The notes under the pieces are model-generated. The model did not search any database, was not told the origin of the DNA, and saw nothing but the letters and a program-made list of their open reading frames with translations. A stretch of 64,000 nt of DNA, taken from assembly GCA_024636585.1 (NCBI GenBank), contig JAGXGS010000035.1:1-64000 (forward strand), written 5' to 3'. The translations under genes and the position numbers were made by a program. Positions 40,643 to 52,209 of this stretch are shown here, piece after piece. Within the stretch, counting starts at the first letter, position 1. Each line of letters starts with the position of its first letter. Source of the DNA: Thiogranum sp. Its GTDB lineage: Bacteria; Pseudomonadota; Gammaproteobacteria; DSM-19610.

Positions 40643-40921
40643 TTGTCATGTTTGTCGAATTTATTTATCTTCAGGAGCGGTGACTGGATTGCTGGCTTGG
40701 CCTCCAGTAACTTATTGTTCGGGAATGAGTAAAGGCCGTGCCGCATGAAGCGGAAACAGCTGGCATCTGTCGGGAAAATTGACGGAACCCCATGTAAGAA
40801 ATGTTCCTGTTGCGGGGGCTTGTTCTTAAGCGACTGAAGCTACTAGCAAAACTGTCATGGCGTGCTTTCTGCATCAGCTATCCGCTGATGGCTATGAACA
40901 AAAAACAATACCGGGAAGCGA

Positions 40922-42850
40922 GTGCGGATATTTAAATACCAGATTGGCCTGAAATGGCCGGGACTCTGCCAGAGACTGCTGCTGCTTGCGATTCTATGTC
41001 CGGGTAGCGCTGCTGTGGCCGCACCGGAGCAGCGGCCCGACGTCATCCCCGGAAGCTATGTCGTCGTCTACAAGGGCGGCGTGCAAAGCGGGCCGGTAAC
41101 CGACGAACTCGCTCGCACCCTCGGTCTCGGCATCAGTTTCAAATACCGCCATGCGTTGCAGGGAGCCGCGGTCACCGTACCGCCTGGCCGCCTGCGGGCC
41201 CTTCAGCAGGATCCGCGGGTGGCATACGTCGAGCCAGATCAGATTGTGACCCTGGCCGCGCAGACGCTGCCGACCGGGATCGATCGGATCAATGCAGAGC
41301 AGGATTCCGCAGCCAACATTGATAACATCGATGACCGCGTGAATGTCGATATTGCCATTCTCGACACCGGCCTCGATCTGGATCATCCCGATCTGAATGT
41401 CTACCGTTATGCCCTGTGCAGCACCAAGGGGTTCAGAGGGTCCTGTAAAGAAGGCGACGCAGGCGCGGATGACGGGAACGGTCATGGTACCCACGTCGGC
41501 GGTACTGCGGCGGCGCTCGATAACAACAGCGGCGTGGTCGGCGTAGCGCCGGGAGCGCGTCTGTGGGGGGTCAAGGTGCTGGGTGATGACGGCAGTGGCT
41601 CCATCTCAATTGTTATCGCCGGCGTTGACTATGTAACTGCCCAGGCCACCGAAATCGAAGTCGCTAACATGAGCCTTACCAGCGAGAGCTTTTCGCAGGC
41701 GCTGCATGATGCCATCAGCAATTCTGTCGCTGCCGGAGTGACTTACGTATTGGCAGCCGGCAACCAGCTGGTCGATGTCTCGACCCGCTATCCTGCCGGT
41801 CACCCACAGGCCATTACTGTTTCCGCGCTTGCGGACTTCGACGGCCAGTCGGGTGGAACGGGCAGCGGCAGTGTGTCGTTTTCGACCTGTACTGAAAATG
41901 TCGACGACTCATTCGCCTGTTTCAGTAACTTTGGTTCCGGCGTGGATATCATGGCGCCGGGGGTGCGCATACGCTCGACATGGTTCGGGGGCGGTACCGC
42001 AGTGATCAGTGGCACCAGCATGGCCGCGCCGCATGTGACGGGAGCTGCCGCGCTCTACATGATGGAAAATCCCGGAGCTTCGCCTGCCACGGTAAAGGCG
42101 GCGCTGCTGGCGGCGGCGGATCCGGCACCCTGCGCCAACAGTGCGAATGGACATTGCGCGGATGATCCTGATGGCATCCAGGAGCCGCTGTTGATGCTGC
42201 GCTGCAGGGACACGGACGCAGATGGCATTTGCGATGACATCGATAACTGCCCGTTGATTTCCAACCCGACTCAGGCCGACAGTGACGGAGATGGCGTGGG
42301 CGACAGTTGCGATAACTGCGCGAATACCCACAATCCGGATCAGGCCGACAGCGACGGCGACGGGATCGGTGACAGCTGTGACAGCTGTCCGCTGATCGAT
42401 AACGACAGCACCGCTGACAGCGACAATGACGGACTCAGCGATTTTGAAGAATGCATCCTTGGAACCAACCCGGCTGACTCAGACACCGACGGCGATACGC
42501 TGTTGGACGGTGATGAACTGGCGCTTTACGAGACTGATCCGCTGCTCCCGGACAGCGATGGCGATGGGTTTGACGATGGAGAAGAAGTGTTGGCGGGGAG
42601 TGATCCGCTGGATAGTTCCAGCTATCCGGCTATAGCCGATGGCGACCTGAACGGCGACCAGTTGGTTGATGCACGTGATGTTCTAATCGGCTTGAAGATC
42701 GTACAGGGACAGCTTACGCCGACCACGGATCAGCTGGCGCATGGTGATGTAGCGCCTCTGGTGGCGGGCGTGCCGCAGCCAGACAGCGTGTTCAATCTTG
42801 GCGATCTGCTGCTGATCCAGCGCAAGGCGCTCGGCAGCCTGAGCTTCTAA
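40922..42850 (+). CDS. subtilisin-like (S8) serine protease with thrombospondin type-3 repeats and a dockerin-like C-terminus (GTG start)
   Basis: [58 protein letters not shown] repeats; [23 protein letters not shown]...[15 protein letters not shown]. Confidence 0.9.
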   Translation: MRIFKYQIGLKWPGLCQRLLLLAILCPGSAAVAAPEQRPDVIPGSYVVVYKGGVQSGPVTDELARTLGLGISFKYRHALQGAAVTVPPGRLRALQQDPRVAYVEPDQIVTLAAQTLPTGIDRINAEQDSAANIDNIDDRVNVDIAILDTGLDLDHPDLNVYRYALCSTKGFRGSCKEGDAGADDGNGHGTHVGGTAAALDNNSGVVGVAPGARLWGVKVLGDDGSGSISIVIAGVDYVTAQATEIEVANMSLTSESFSQALHDAISNSVAAGVTYVLAAGNQLVDVSTRYPAGHPQAITVSALADFDGQSGGTGSGSVSFSTCTENVDDSFACFSNFGSGVDIMAPGVRIRSTWFGGGTAVISGTSMAAPHVTGAAALYMMENPGASPATVKAALLAAADPAPCANSANGHCADDPDGIQEPLLMLRCRDTDADGICDDIDNCPLISNPTQADSDGDGVGDSCDNCANTHNPDQADSDGDGIGDSCDSCPLIDNDSTADSDNDGLSDFEECILGTNPADSDTDGDTLLDGDELALYETDPLLPDSDGDGFDDGEEVLAGSDPLDSSSYPAIADGDLNGDQLVDARDVLIGLKIVQGQLTPTTDQLAHGDVAPLVAGVPQPDSVFNLGDLLLIQRKALGSLSF

Positions 42851-42916
42851 GCCTGCGGTGAAAGTTTGGCGTGTGTTATAATGCGCTATTTCCAAAGCAG
42901 ATAAATCCCCAGCAGT

Positions 42917-44497
42917 ATGAGTATCATCGCCGACGAAGCGGCACGCCGCCGCACATTCGCCATTATTTCACATCCCGATGCGGGCAAGACCACCCTGACC
43001 GAAAAGCTGTTGTTGTTTGGTGGTGCTATCCAGCTTGCCGGCACCGTGAAAGGTCGCAAGGCCGCGCGCCATGCCACCTCAGACTGGATGGAGATGGAGA
43101 AGCAGCGCGGTATTTCCGTAACATCCTCGGTCATGCAGTTTCCTTACCGGGATGCGATGGTCAATCTGCTCGATACGCCCGGCCACGAAGATTTCTCGGA
43201 AGACACCTATCGCACCCTAACGGCTGTGGATTCGGCGCTGATGGTGATCGACGTTGCCAAGGGGGTCGAGGCGCGGACCATTAAATTGATGGAGGTATGC
43301 CGGCTGCGCACCACGCCGATTTTCACCTTCATCAACAAGCTCGACCGCGAAGGCCGCGAGGCAATCGAACTGCTCGACGAAGTCGAACAGGTGCTCGATA
43401 TAAAATGTGCGCCTATTACCTGGCCGATCGGCATGGGCAAGCGCTTCAAGGGCGTCTATCACATCGAAGATGACAAGGTGTTCCTGCATACCGCGGGTGA
43501 CAGCAGCCGGCGTCACGAAGTCAAATCCATCAATGGTCTGGATAACCCTCTGCTGGACGAAGTGCTGGGCAGCCAGGCTGACGAATTGCGTCAGGATATT
43601 GAACTGGTGCAGGGTGCCAGCCACCGTTTCGACAAGGATGCCTATTTGCGCGGTGAACTGAGTCCGGTGTTCTTCGGATCGGCGATCAATAATTTCGGCG
43701 TGCAGGAACTGCTCGACTACTTCATCGAGCATGCGCCGCCGCCGCTGGCGCGCGACACCACGACCCGTTGCGTCGAGCCGCTCGAGCCGGAGCTGACCGG
43801 ATTCGTGTTCAAGATTCAGGCGAATATGGACCCGCAACACCGGGATCGAATCGCCTTCTTCCGGGTCTGTTCCGGCTCCTATAAAAAAGGCATGAAAATG
43901 CACCACGTGCGCATCGGTCGCGATGTGCAGGTGGCAAATGCCATGACCTTCATGGCGGCTGATCGTGGCCACGTCGAGGAAGCCTACCCGGGCGACATCA
44001 TCGGCTTGCATAACCACGGCACTATCCGCATCGGTGATACGTTCACGCAGGGCGAAGAGCTCAAGTACACCGGCATTCCCAGCTTTGCGCCGGAACTGTT
44101 CCGGCGCGCGGTTCTTAAAGATCCGCTGCGCATGAAAGCCCTGCAAAAAGGCTTGATACAGCTGAGCGAGGAGGGCGCTACCCAGCTGTTCCGGCCATTA
44201 AAGAACAATGATCTGGTTCTGGGTGCAGTCGGCGTATTGCAGTTCGATGTGGTGGCGCAACGTCTCAGGGACGAATACAAGGTGGAATGCCTGTTCGAGT
44301 CGGTGGCGGTGGCGACTGCGCGCTGGGTCGAGTGCGACGACCCCAAAGAACTGCAGCGACTGCGCGACAAGGCTTACGATAACCTCGCGCTCGATCAGGC
44401 AGGTGAGCTGGTGTATATCGCGCCCACGCGCATCAATCTGGATCTCGCCATAGAGCGTTATCCGGGCGTGCGTTTCCAGGCGACGCGGGAGATTTGA
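42917..44497 (+). CDS. prfC: peptide chain release factor 3
   Basis: [66 protein letters not shown]. Confidence 0.97.
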   Translation: MSIIADEAARRRTFAIISHPDAGKTTLTEKLLLFGGAIQLAGTVKGRKAARHATSDWMEMEKQRGISVTSSVMQFPYRDAMVNLLDTPGHEDFSEDTYRTLTAVDSALMVIDVAKGVEARTIKLMEVCRLRTTPIFTFINKLDREGREAIELLDEVEQVLDIKCAPITWPIGMGKRFKGVYHIEDDKVFLHTAGDSSRRHEVKSINGLDNPLLDEVLGSQADELRQDIELVQGASHRFDKDAYLRGELSPVFFGSAINNFGVQELLDYFIEHAPPPLARDTTTRCVEPLEPELTGFVFKIQANMDPQHRDRIAFFRVCSGSYKKGMKMHHVRIGRDVQVANAMTFMAADRGHVEEAYPGDIIGLHNHGTIRIGDTFTQGEELKYTGIPSFAPELFRRAVLKDPLRMKALQKGLIQLSEEGATQLFRPLKNNDLVLGAVGVLQFDVVAQRLRDEYKVECLFESVAVATARWVECDDPKELQRLRDKAYDNLALDQAGELVYIAPTRINLDLAIERYPGVRFQATREI

Positions 44498-44628
44498 TAG
44501 CCTGACGCTGCGGCCGTGCCCCGGACGCGGGAGTCCGGCTGGCCTGATCCTTGCTGCAGTTAGCGCATGAGCGCTGTCAAACAAAAGCCTGCCAAAGACA
44601 AATCAACGAGTTATATCATGGGGCCGGC

Positions 44629-45699
44629 ATGTCGAAGGGCATGAGCGGCAAACAACTGGCGGAGATCTTCCGTCAGGCGGCAGATGCTCACCAGCACCAG
44701 CGTCATGCCGAGGCTCAGGCCGGTTACCGCAGGATTCTGCGTGTGGTGCCCGCGCATTTCGATGTGCTGCACCTGCTGGGTCAGTCCCTGATCGAAGCCG
44801 GACAGCCGCATGACGCGATAGAATGGTTGCGGAAAGCAGTCGCTGCCAATCCTGACAGTACCGATGCCTGCTTTGATCTGGGTCTGGCGCAGCGCAAGGC
44901 CGGACAGTCTGATCAGGCTGTGCAGTCATTTCGCCGCGTGCTCGAATTGCAGCCAGACTATCTGAAAGCCCACCTGTCACTTGCCGAACTTAAATTTCCC
45001 GGCGAACGGTATACAACGCTGCTTCGCCAGTTGCACCAGTGGCTGAAGCCGGCCAACTATGTCGAGATTGGCGTGGAGACGGGGCAGTCGATGGCGCTGG
45101 CGGAACCGGGCACGCGTTGCGTCGGGATTGATCCGGAGCCGCGCATACAGACAGCGCTGCCGCCGCGTTGTGAAATCTTCGCCCAAACCAGTGACACGTT
45201 TTTTGCCGAACAAAAACTTCATGAACTGCTGGACCGCCAGCCGGTTGCCTTCGCTTTCATCGATGGCATGCACGTATTCGAAGCGGCATTGCGCGATTTC
45301 ATCAATATCGAAGCCTGTGCGGACCCGCACACTGTGGTGGCGATTCATGACTGTATCCCGTTAGACGGGGTGACGTCGGCGCGCGAGCGCACCACCAATT
45401 TCTGGAGCGGTGATGTCTGGAAGCTGATTCTGTGCCTGAAAAAATACCGGCCCGGGCTGGAGATCATCAACGTGGCGACCAAGCCTACCGGGCTGGGGCT
45501 CATTACCGGGCTGGAGCGGGGGAATCGCAGATTGCTCGACTGTTATGCGCAAATTCTGGAAGAATTCATACCACTTGGATATGACGACATCGCCGAGCGC
45601 GAAGCCGAATGCCTGAATATCGTGGCCAATGAGTCGGCAGCTGTGAAAGCCTGGCTACAGGACCGGAGGTGCAGCAGCCTGTCGGTCGCAACATCCTAG
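44629..45699 (+). CDS. TPR protein with C-terminal methyltransferase-like domain
   Basis: TPR repeats (HFDVLHLLGQSLIEAGQPHDAIEWLRKAVAANP...) then YVEIGVETGQSMALAEPGTRCVGIDPEP...FIDGMHVFEAALRDFINIE. Confidence 0.75.
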   Translation: MSKGMSGKQLAEIFRQAADAHQHQRHAEAQAGYRRILRVVPAHFDVLHLLGQSLIEAGQPHDAIEWLRKAVAANPDSTDACFDLGLAQRKAGQSDQAVQSFRRVLELQPDYLKAHLSLAELKFPGERYTTLLRQLHQWLKPANYVEIGVETGQSMALAEPGTRCVGIDPEPRIQTALPPRCEIFAQTSDTFFAEQKLHELLDRQPVAFAFIDGMHVFEAALRDFINIEACADPHTVVAIHDCIPLDGVTSARERTTNFWSGDVWKLILCLKKYRPGLEIINVATKPTGLGLITGLERGNRRLLDCYAQILEEFIPLGYDDIAEREAECLNIVANESAAVKAWLQDRRCSSLSVATS

Positions 45700-46076
45700 C
45701 GCGGCGGAGCCTTACTCCGCTCGATGACATCAGCGAGTGCTTGCTCGTTGTCACAAAAGCCGATTTCACCGCTGTCGATTTTCCCGTTCGCCAGCTTCTC
45801 GTCGCATTGTTCAATCTGGCTGCACCCGGCACAGCGTTGCATCTGGTTGTGAACATCCACGGCGCGTTCGCCATGCAGATACGCGTCGATGTCGACGCCA
45901 AGGGCCGTGAGCATTTTGCTCAGCCTGAGGCTGTCCAGCTGTCTGGCCATTGATTCGCGGTAGCGTTTGCCTGCGGAAAGATTGAACACGATGGCTACTG
46001 TCAGCAGTACGGCGAATGCCGCCAGCAATATGCCGAACAGGCCGGCAATGATCAGGCTGAACAGGTTCATCGTCAT
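45696..46076 (-). CDS. small membrane protein, DUF6455-like
   Basis: N-terminal TM then RYRESMARQLDSLRLSKMLTALGVDIDAYL...CAGCSQIEQCDEKL...GFCDNE. Confidence 0.6.
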   Translation of the reverse strand: MTMNLFSLIIAGLFGILLAAFAVLLTVAIVFNLSAGKRYRESMARQLDSLRLSKMLTALGVDIDAYLHGERAVDVHNQMQRCAGCSQIEQCDEKLANGKIDSGEIGFCDNEQALADVIERSKAPPR

Positions 46077-46367
46077 GCTCTCCGCGAAGTTCGGTTAAAC
46101 GGATCAGACTCTAGGCAAAAACATTTCCAGCGTCCTTGACCAGGATCATATGAACGCCACTCATCCGCGGCATAATGCCTCATTATGAGGCCTCGCGAGG
46201 CGGGCGCCTGCCCGCAAGCGGTGCATGCCAGGATGGCTTGCGTCGCAGGTGTGCAACGGGTTGATGTATACCGCCTCTAAATGTGCATTTTCCCGTCGAT
46301 CTGGTGCGGCGGCACATGACTTGCAACGACAGGGCATTCTGTCACCCGATCAACTTCAGGCATTCTG

Positions 46368-47585
46368 ATGCTCGACAAGACTCTGGCAATCATTCTCGCA
46401 GGCGGCGTCGGATCGCGCCTGCATCCGCTCACACAACATCGCGCCAAACCGGCGGTGCCGTTTGGAGGCAAATACCGGATCATCGATTTTACCCTGGCCA
46501 ATTGCCTGCATTCCGGGATACGCCGGGTGCTGGTGCTGACCCAGTACAAATCGCACTCTCTGCAAAAACACCTGCGCGATGGCTGGTCGATCTTCAATCC
46601 GGAGTTGGGGGAATATATCACGCCGGTACCTCCGCAGATGCGCGTCGACGACGGCTGGTACTCCGGCACCGCCAATGCGATTTATCAGAACCTCTACATG
46701 ATCGAGCGCAGCGACGTCGACTGGGTGCTGATTCTTTCCGGTGATCATATCTATCGCATGGATTATGCAGAGATGATTCGCGCCCACGTGGACAGCGGTG
46801 CTGATGTGACCGTTGCGTGTATGACTCTGGGTCTGGACGAAGCGCGCGATTTTGGCGTGATGCAGATCCAGGCGGATAATTGCATCACCGCTTTCGCTGA
46901 AAAGCCGGCGGATCCGCAGCCGCTGCCGGATGATCCGCAGCAGGCGCTGGTTTCGATGGGTGTCTATGTCTTCAGTCGCAGCAAATTGCTGGACGTGTTG
47001 CAGTCAGATCATGACCGGACCAGTTCGAGCCATGACTTCGGTGCTGATATTCTGCCGGGGATGATTGCCGACAGGAGTGCCGTGGCGTACCGCTTCGGTG
47101 AACCGGGCGGGCGCGTCACACCGGATCGCTACTGGCGTGATGTCGGAACCATCGATGCCTATTATCAGGCCAACATGGCATTGCTCGATCCGGTGCCGCC
47201 GCTGAACCTCTACCAGAAGGACTGGACCATCCGAACCTACCAGGGACAGAATCCCCCGGCGCGCACGGTGCCTGGAGAGTCCGGTAACGAAGGCGTATTC
47301 GTCAATTCCATTCTTGCCAGCGGCAGTGTCATCACCGGCGGCGGTGTCAATCACTCCATCCTGTTTGCCGGTGTGAGGGTGGGCGATGAAGCCATCGTCG
47401 AGGACGCTATTCTGTTCGATAACGTGACCGTGGGTGATGGTGCACAGGTGAAGAACTGCATCGTCGATAAGAACGTCGCGATACCGCCCGGCGAAGTGGT
47501 GGGTGTCGACCTCGAGCGCGAGCGCGAGCGCTTCCATGTTTCCGAACGCGGCGTTGTCGTTATTCCAAAAAATTACCTGTTCTAA
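46368..47585 (+). CDS. glgC: glucose-1-phosphate adenylyltransferase
   Basis: IILAGGVGSRLHPLTQHRAKPAVPFGGKYRIIDFTLANCLHSGIRR. Confidence 0.95.
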   Translation: MLDKTLAIILAGGVGSRLHPLTQHRAKPAVPFGGKYRIIDFTLANCLHSGIRRVLVLTQYKSHSLQKHLRDGWSIFNPELGEYITPVPPQMRVDDGWYSGTANAIYQNLYMIERSDVDWVLILSGDHIYRMDYAEMIRAHVDSGADVTVACMTLGLDEARDFGVMQIQADNCITAFAEKPADPQPLPDDPQQALVSMGVYVFSRSKLLDVLQSDHDRTSSSHDFGADILPGMIADRSAVAYRFGEPGGRVTPDRYWRDVGTIDAYYQANMALLDPVPPLNLYQKDWTIRTYQGQNPPARTVPGESGNEGVFVNSILASGSVITGGGVNHSILFAGVRVGDEAIVEDAILFDNVTVGDGAQVKNCIVDKNVAIPPGEVVGVDLERERERFHVSERGVVVIPKNYLF

Positions 47586-47664
47586 TCAGTGAAACGGGTC
47601 TCCTGTGTCAGGCGCAGCATGCTGTTATGCTAGCGCAATTATCTCACCGCAAAGGATAGGTGAC

Positions 47665-48333
47665 ATGGCGGATGACCTGACTGAGCAGAATCCAGAACGG
47701 CCCCGGGGCTTGCGCTGGCCGCAGGTGTTGCTGATCGTGACTGGAACAATGGTGGTCACAGTCGGCATCACTTACTGGGTCCTCACCTCTTACCTGTTCG
47801 TCAAGGAATTTAAGCCAGTCGAGTTGCAGGCGCGTGAGGAGCAGGTACTCGAAGCCAAGCTCCGGGCGATCGGTTTCGATGTCGGTGAACATGACCGAGC
47901 GGGCAATCTCAAGCCGGAGCCTTACAGCGAAATCGGCGCACGCCGCGAAGTCACTTTTTCCGAGCGCGAACTGAATGCGATGCTGGCGAGAAACACCGAC
48001 ATGGCGCGCAAACTTGCTATCGACCTGTCAGACGACCTGGTCAGCGCGAAGCTTCTGATTCCTTTGGACCCGGATTTTCCGATGCTGGGCGGCAAGACCC
48101 TGCGCGTGAATGCCGGAGTGGAACTGGCCTACCAGGGCAGCAAGCCGGTTGTCGTTCTCAGGGGCGTGAGTGTGATGGGCGTTCCGGTTCCAAATGCCTG
48201 GCTTGGCAACCTGAAAAATGTCGATCTGGTCGGCGAATTCGGTGCAAATCAGGGCTTCTGGAAAACGTTTTCCGAAGGCGTGGAGGACATCCAGGTCGAA
48301 GAAGGCCGAATGAAGATCAAGCTTCGTGAATAG
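47665..48333 (+). CDS. hypothetical single-TM protein
   Basis: One N-terminal TM; EVTFSERELNAMLARNTDMARKLAIDLSDDLVSAKLLIPLDPDFPMLGGKTLRV. Confidence 0.65.
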   Translation: MADDLTEQNPERPRGLRWPQVLLIVTGTMVVTVGITYWVLTSYLFVKEFKPVELQAREEQVLEAKLRAIGFDVGEHDRAGNLKPEPYSEIGARREVTFSERELNAMLARNTDMARKLAIDLSDDLVSAKLLIPLDPDFPMLGGKTLRVNAGVELAYQGSKPVVVLRGVSVMGVPVPNAWLGNLKNVDLVGEFGANQGFWKTFSEGVEDIQVEEGRMKIKLRE

Positions 48334-48383
48334 AAGCGGACTATATTCAGTGTGCCGATCGTTGATTGCTAAAGGAGTGGATC

Positions 48384-48863
48384 ATGACGCGAACTTTTCC
48401 GGCACTGGTTGTTGCGGTGTGGCTGACGGCATGTGGCGCACCGGGTCTGGATTACTCAGGTTATACAGTACCTGCCGGATCAGAAATCATGCTGAACCGG
48501 GAAATCGGGATTCCGTCCGGTAGCGCGCACGTCAAATTTCAGCATGGCAAACTGTCTGCCGGCGTCGATTCGTATACCATTAACTGCGAGTTTCGAGTCA
48601 GAGATCTGGGGCCACAGGTCGTAGAGCCCGGCTCTTTTACGGTGACGCGCAGCGGTGATTCCCGGGAGTGGGCGATCTCGCCTTATACGGTCCGTGTATG
48701 GAAGTCGATGACTCTCGAGTCTGCTCGGCAGGCCGACCCGGTTCATCTCATCTGCCAGAAATGGGTGGATGTCGACCGGGCCACTAATATTTCAATCAAC
48801 GAAATGCGCGATGCGCTGGGTGCCTGGGTCAGTTTTCCGCAGGCACCGCAGGCCCGTCTCTAG
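48384..48863 (+). CDS. putative lipoprotein, hypothetical
   Basis: MTRTFPALVVAVWLTACGAPG lipobox; RBS aaaggag. Confidence 0.6.
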   Translation: MTRTFPALVVAVWLTACGAPGLDYSGYTVPAGSEIMLNREIGIPSGSAHVKFQHGKLSAGVDSYTINCEFRVRDLGPQVVEPGSFTVTRSGDSREWAISPYTVRVWKSMTLESARQADPVHLICQKWVDVDRATNISINEMRDALGAWVSFPQAPQARL

Positions 48864-50770
48864 GATTCGCTGGACGGAGTCTTGCGCGCGGCCGGCGCTT
48901 TGCTCTTCGGCTTTGCCTTGGCCCGGGGCTTGTTCTTGTCGCGACTTTTCGGTTTGTCTTTGCCTTTGCTTTTGGCCTTGTCCTTTGCTCCGCCTTTGCC
49001 GCCCGGCTTCGCCGACAGCTTCAGCTTGGGCCGACGCTTCACCGGTTGCTCTCCGGCGACGCTTTCCCCGGCTTTACCAACGCTGGATATGTTGAGACGC
49101 TGCTGGCAGACCCAGGCTTTTTTCAAGGCCTCGAACGTTTCCTTCGGCATCTCCGCGGGCAGATCGACGGTGCTGAAATCTTCGAAGATCTCAATGTGCC
49201 CGATATACTTGCTATCCAGCTCGGCTTCATTGGCAATCGCACCAACAAGATTGCCGGGTTTCACGCCATGCTCATAACCGACCTCCACGCGAAACCGCTG
49301 CATGGGAACGTCTGCCTGACCCTTTAACGGCAGTGCTTCGCCAGAGAAAGCTTCACTGCGTTTGTGTTTGCGGGGTTCGCCGGCGCCGGGCTTCTCATGC
49401 CGGTCCGGTCTGGCGGCTTCGCGCGGCGCTTTGATCTTGCCCTGTTTTTCACTTAACAGCAGCGGTTCATCACCCTGCAGCAGGCTTGCCAGCGCTGCGG
49501 CGATTTCCATGGGTTCGGCGTTGCTCTCCTGTTGTACCTCAGTGAGCATCTGGTAAAACAGTTCGTTCTTTTCGGTAGCCAAAGAGTCGTGCACACGTTG
49601 CTTGAAGCGGACGATACGCGCCTGATTGATATCGCTGGCAGTCGGCATCTGCATCGGCGGAATGGGCTGGCGGATGGTTTTTTCGATCGCGCGCAGCAGT
49701 CGCTGTTCGCGCGGCGCCACGAACAGGATGGCATCGCCCTTGCGACCGGCGCGGCCGGTACGGCCGATGCGATGGATGTAGGCTTCCACATCCGTAGGAA
49801 TATCGTAATTGATGACATGGCTGATGCGTTGGACGTCAAGGCCGCGCGCCACCACATCGGTGGCGACCAGGATGTCCAGCTGGCCTTTTCTGAGTCGGTC
49901 GACGATGCGTTCGCGCTGCGCCTGGGCAATATCACCGTTCAAGGCTTCGCAGGCATGCCCGCGTGCGGCGAGTTTTTCGGTCAGATCAACGGTCTCGGTC
50001 TTGGTGCGCACGAAAATCAGCATCGCATCAAAGTCCTCGGCCTCGAGGATACGCGTCAGTGCGTCCAGCTTGTGCATGCCGCTGACCGGCCAGTAACGCT
50101 GATTGATGGATTCCGCGGTGGCGGTGCGGGTGACGATTTTGATGACCTGGGCATCGTGCAGATGCTGTTGCGCCACCTTCTGGATTTCCTTCGGCATGGT
50201 CGCTGAAAACAGCGCGACCTGACGCTTTTCGGGGATTTGTTCCAGCACCCACTTCACGTCATCGATAAAGCCCATGCGCAGCATTTCATCGGCTTCGTCC
50301 AGCACCAGCGTCTTTAACTTGTTGAGCTGCAGTTTGCCGTTGCGCATGTGGTCCATGACCCGGCCGGGCGTTCCGACCACCACGTGCACGCCGCGCTTCA
50401 ATTGACGCAGCTGTCCTTCGTAGGACTGGCCACCGTAGATCGGTAACACGTGAAAATCCGGCAGGTGACGCGCGTACCGCTGAAAGGCCTCTGCGACCTG
50501 AATGGCCAGTTCACGGGTAGGGGCCAGCACCAGCACCTGTGGCTGGCGCAGCGACAGATCCAGCCGCGTCAGCAGCGGCAACGCAAAAGCGGCGGTTTTG
50601 CCGGTACCGGTCTGGGCCTGGCCGATCATGTCCTGGCCGGAGAGCAGAACCGGGATGCAGGCGGCCTGGATTGCCGAGGGCTGTTCGTATCCGACTTCTT
50701 CCAGCGCCTTTAATAGCGGAGCGGCGAGGCCCATGGTCTTGAAGGCGGGGATCGGGGTAGTATCGGACAT
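48860..50770 (-). CDS. deaD: ATP-dependent DEAD-box RNA helicase, DeaD/CsdA type
   Basis: AQTGTGKTAAFALPLL, LDEADEML, ATMPKEI, HRIGRTGRAGRKG; RNA-binding domain and Lys-rich tail. Confidence 0.93.
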   Translation of the reverse strand: MSDTTPIPAFKTMGLAAPLLKALEEVGYEQPSAIQAACIPVLLSGQDMIGQAQTGTGKTAAFALPLLTRLDLSLRQPQVLVLAPTRELAIQVAEAFQRYARHLPDFHVLPIYGGQSYEGQLRQLKRGVHVVVGTPGRVMDHMRNGKLQLNKLKTLVLDEADEMLRMGFIDDVKWVLEQIPEKRQVALFSATMPKEIQKVAQQHLHDAQVIKIVTRTATAESINQRYWPVSGMHKLDALTRILEAEDFDAMLIFVRTKTETVDLTEKLAARGHACEALNGDIAQAQRERIVDRLRKGQLDILVATDVVARGLDVQRISHVINYDIPTDVEAYIHRIGRTGRAGRKGDAILFVAPREQRLLRAIEKTIRQPIPPMQMPTASDINQARIVRFKQRVHDSLATEKNELFYQMLTEVQQESNAEPMEIAAALASLLQGDEPLLLSEKQGKIKAPREAARPDRHEKPGAGEPRKHKRSEAFSGEALPLKGQADVPMQRFRVEVGYEHGVKPGNLVGAIANEAELDSKYIGHIEIFEDFSTVDLPAEMPKETFEALKKAWVCQQRLNISSVGKAGESVAGEQPVKRRPKLKLSAKPGGKGGAKDKAKSKGKDKPKSRDKNKPRAKAKPKSKAPAARKTPSSES

Positions 50771-51225
50771 GATGGGTTGACCTGAGAGTTAATGCGCAAA
50801 AACGCAAGTATACAACATAAGAATAGCGTGTTGATTCACGCCGGCTCGTCCACGCCAGTCGCTGGCGGGGGATTTTCCAGTGTATTCACAACCACCTGGA
50901 TGAGCCTTGTGCGACGAGCTGCGCACGTATCGCGGAGGCGAAGGGTGCGGGATCTTGTGCCGGTATCGAGGTGGCATGCAGCCGGAGCTGTGGAGTGCCT
51001 CAATGACCTCGGATCATATGGGGTGGGAAAGTCACTCATATTAGCATATTAGGAGTGACTAAATGAAATCCGCGTGCAAACTCTCGCCGATCAGCCGTTG
51101 ATTGCCGCCCGGCTATTGATCGAACGGGTGTTCCCAAGCAAAATGCGCTCCTGCTTTTTCTCCCGGCGCCGTGGTGCCGGATAATCACAGTCTGATCTGT
51201 ACGAATCATTTAAGAGGAACAATCG

Positions 51226-51873
51226 ATGAAGTTAATTCTGTTGGGTGCGCCGGGTGCCGGCAAGGGAACCGTGGCCAAATTGCTGACCAAGATGGATGGC
51301 TCGGTGCAGATCTCCACTGGCGACATTCTGCGTGGTGCCGTGCAGGCCGGTTCCGACCTTGGCAAGCAGGCCGAAGCGTTCATGAAAGCCGGTGATCTGG
51401 TACCCGATGAATTGATCATGGGCATCATGGAAAAGCGCCTGCAGGATCCCGATTGTGCAAAAGGCTTTTTGCTGGACGGATTCCCGCGCACCATTCCGCA
51501 GGCCGAAGCGCTGAATGATCTGCTGGACCGGATTGGCATCAAGCTCGACATGGCGGTCAACATCGACGTGCCGCGCGACGTGATCCTGGATCGTCTCACT
51601 ACCCGCCGCACCTGTTCCAATACCGATTGCCAGGCGATCTACAACGTCAAGAGCAATCCTCCGAAGCAGGAAGGTATCTGCGACAAATGCGGCAGCCCGG
51701 TAATTCAGCGTGAAGACGAAACCGAAGAGGCGATCAGCCATCGCCTGGAAACTTACAATGAAAAAACCGCGCCGCTGATCGGTTTCTACGATAAGCAGGG
51801 TCTGCTGATGACCGTCACTGCCACTGATAGCAATGACGTGATCGAAGCGGTCAAGGCGAAGTTGGAAAGCTGA
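51226..51873 (+). CDS. adk: adenylate kinase (Cys4 zinc lid type)
   Basis: MKLILLGAPGAGKGTVAKLL; lid RTCSNTDCQAIYN...GICDKCGSPV. Confidence 0.96.
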   Translation: MKLILLGAPGAGKGTVAKLLTKMDGSVQISTGDILRGAVQAGSDLGKQAEAFMKAGDLVPDELIMGIMEKRLQDPDCAKGFLLDGFPRTIPQAEALNDLLDRIGIKLDMAVNIDVPRDVILDRLTTRRTCSNTDCQAIYNVKSNPPKQEGICDKCGSPVIQREDETEEAISHRLETYNEKTAPLIGFYDKQGLLMTVTATDSNDVIEAVKAKLES

Positions 51874-51895
51874 GAAAAACACTCAGGCGTTAACT

Positions 51896-51925
51896 GAAAA
51901 GGCGGCCGATTGGCCGCCTTTTTTG
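51896..51925 (+). terminator. intrinsic terminator after adk
   Basis: AAAAGGCGGCC-GATT-GGCCGCCTTTTTT; near-symmetric, could also serve feoC. Confidence 0.9.
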
Positions 51926-51930
51926 TTGTA

Positions 51931-52209
51931 TCAGCGATGTCCGCAACCGGCTGGCAGCTCGGGTACCACCGGTATCACATTCGCCGGCTGCCGGTTCCAC
52001 ACATAGATTTCGGTGGTGGCCGAATCGCATTGGGTGCAGCTGCCGCCGCAGGAGGCGGTAGCCATCTGGCGATAGATCTTGCCCTTCTGTATCCACACTT
52101 CGAGCATGCCGCGCACGGCATCGGGATCGGCATCGAAATGCAGCGCGATATCGGCGAGCGCGACCTGGCCGCGCGTTTCGATGTAGCGGCGTATGTCGGA
52201 CAGAATCAC
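51931..52209 (-). CDS. feoC: FeoC-like transcriptional regulator
   Basis: MILSDIRRYIETRGQVALADIALHFDADPDAVRGMLEVWIQKGKI...CGGSCTQC; 3' of feoB. Confidence 0.85.
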   Translation of the reverse strand: MILSDIRRYIETRGQVALADIALHFDADPDAVRGMLEVWIQKGKIYRQMATASCGGSCTQCDSATTEIYVWNRQPANVIPVVPELPAGCGHR

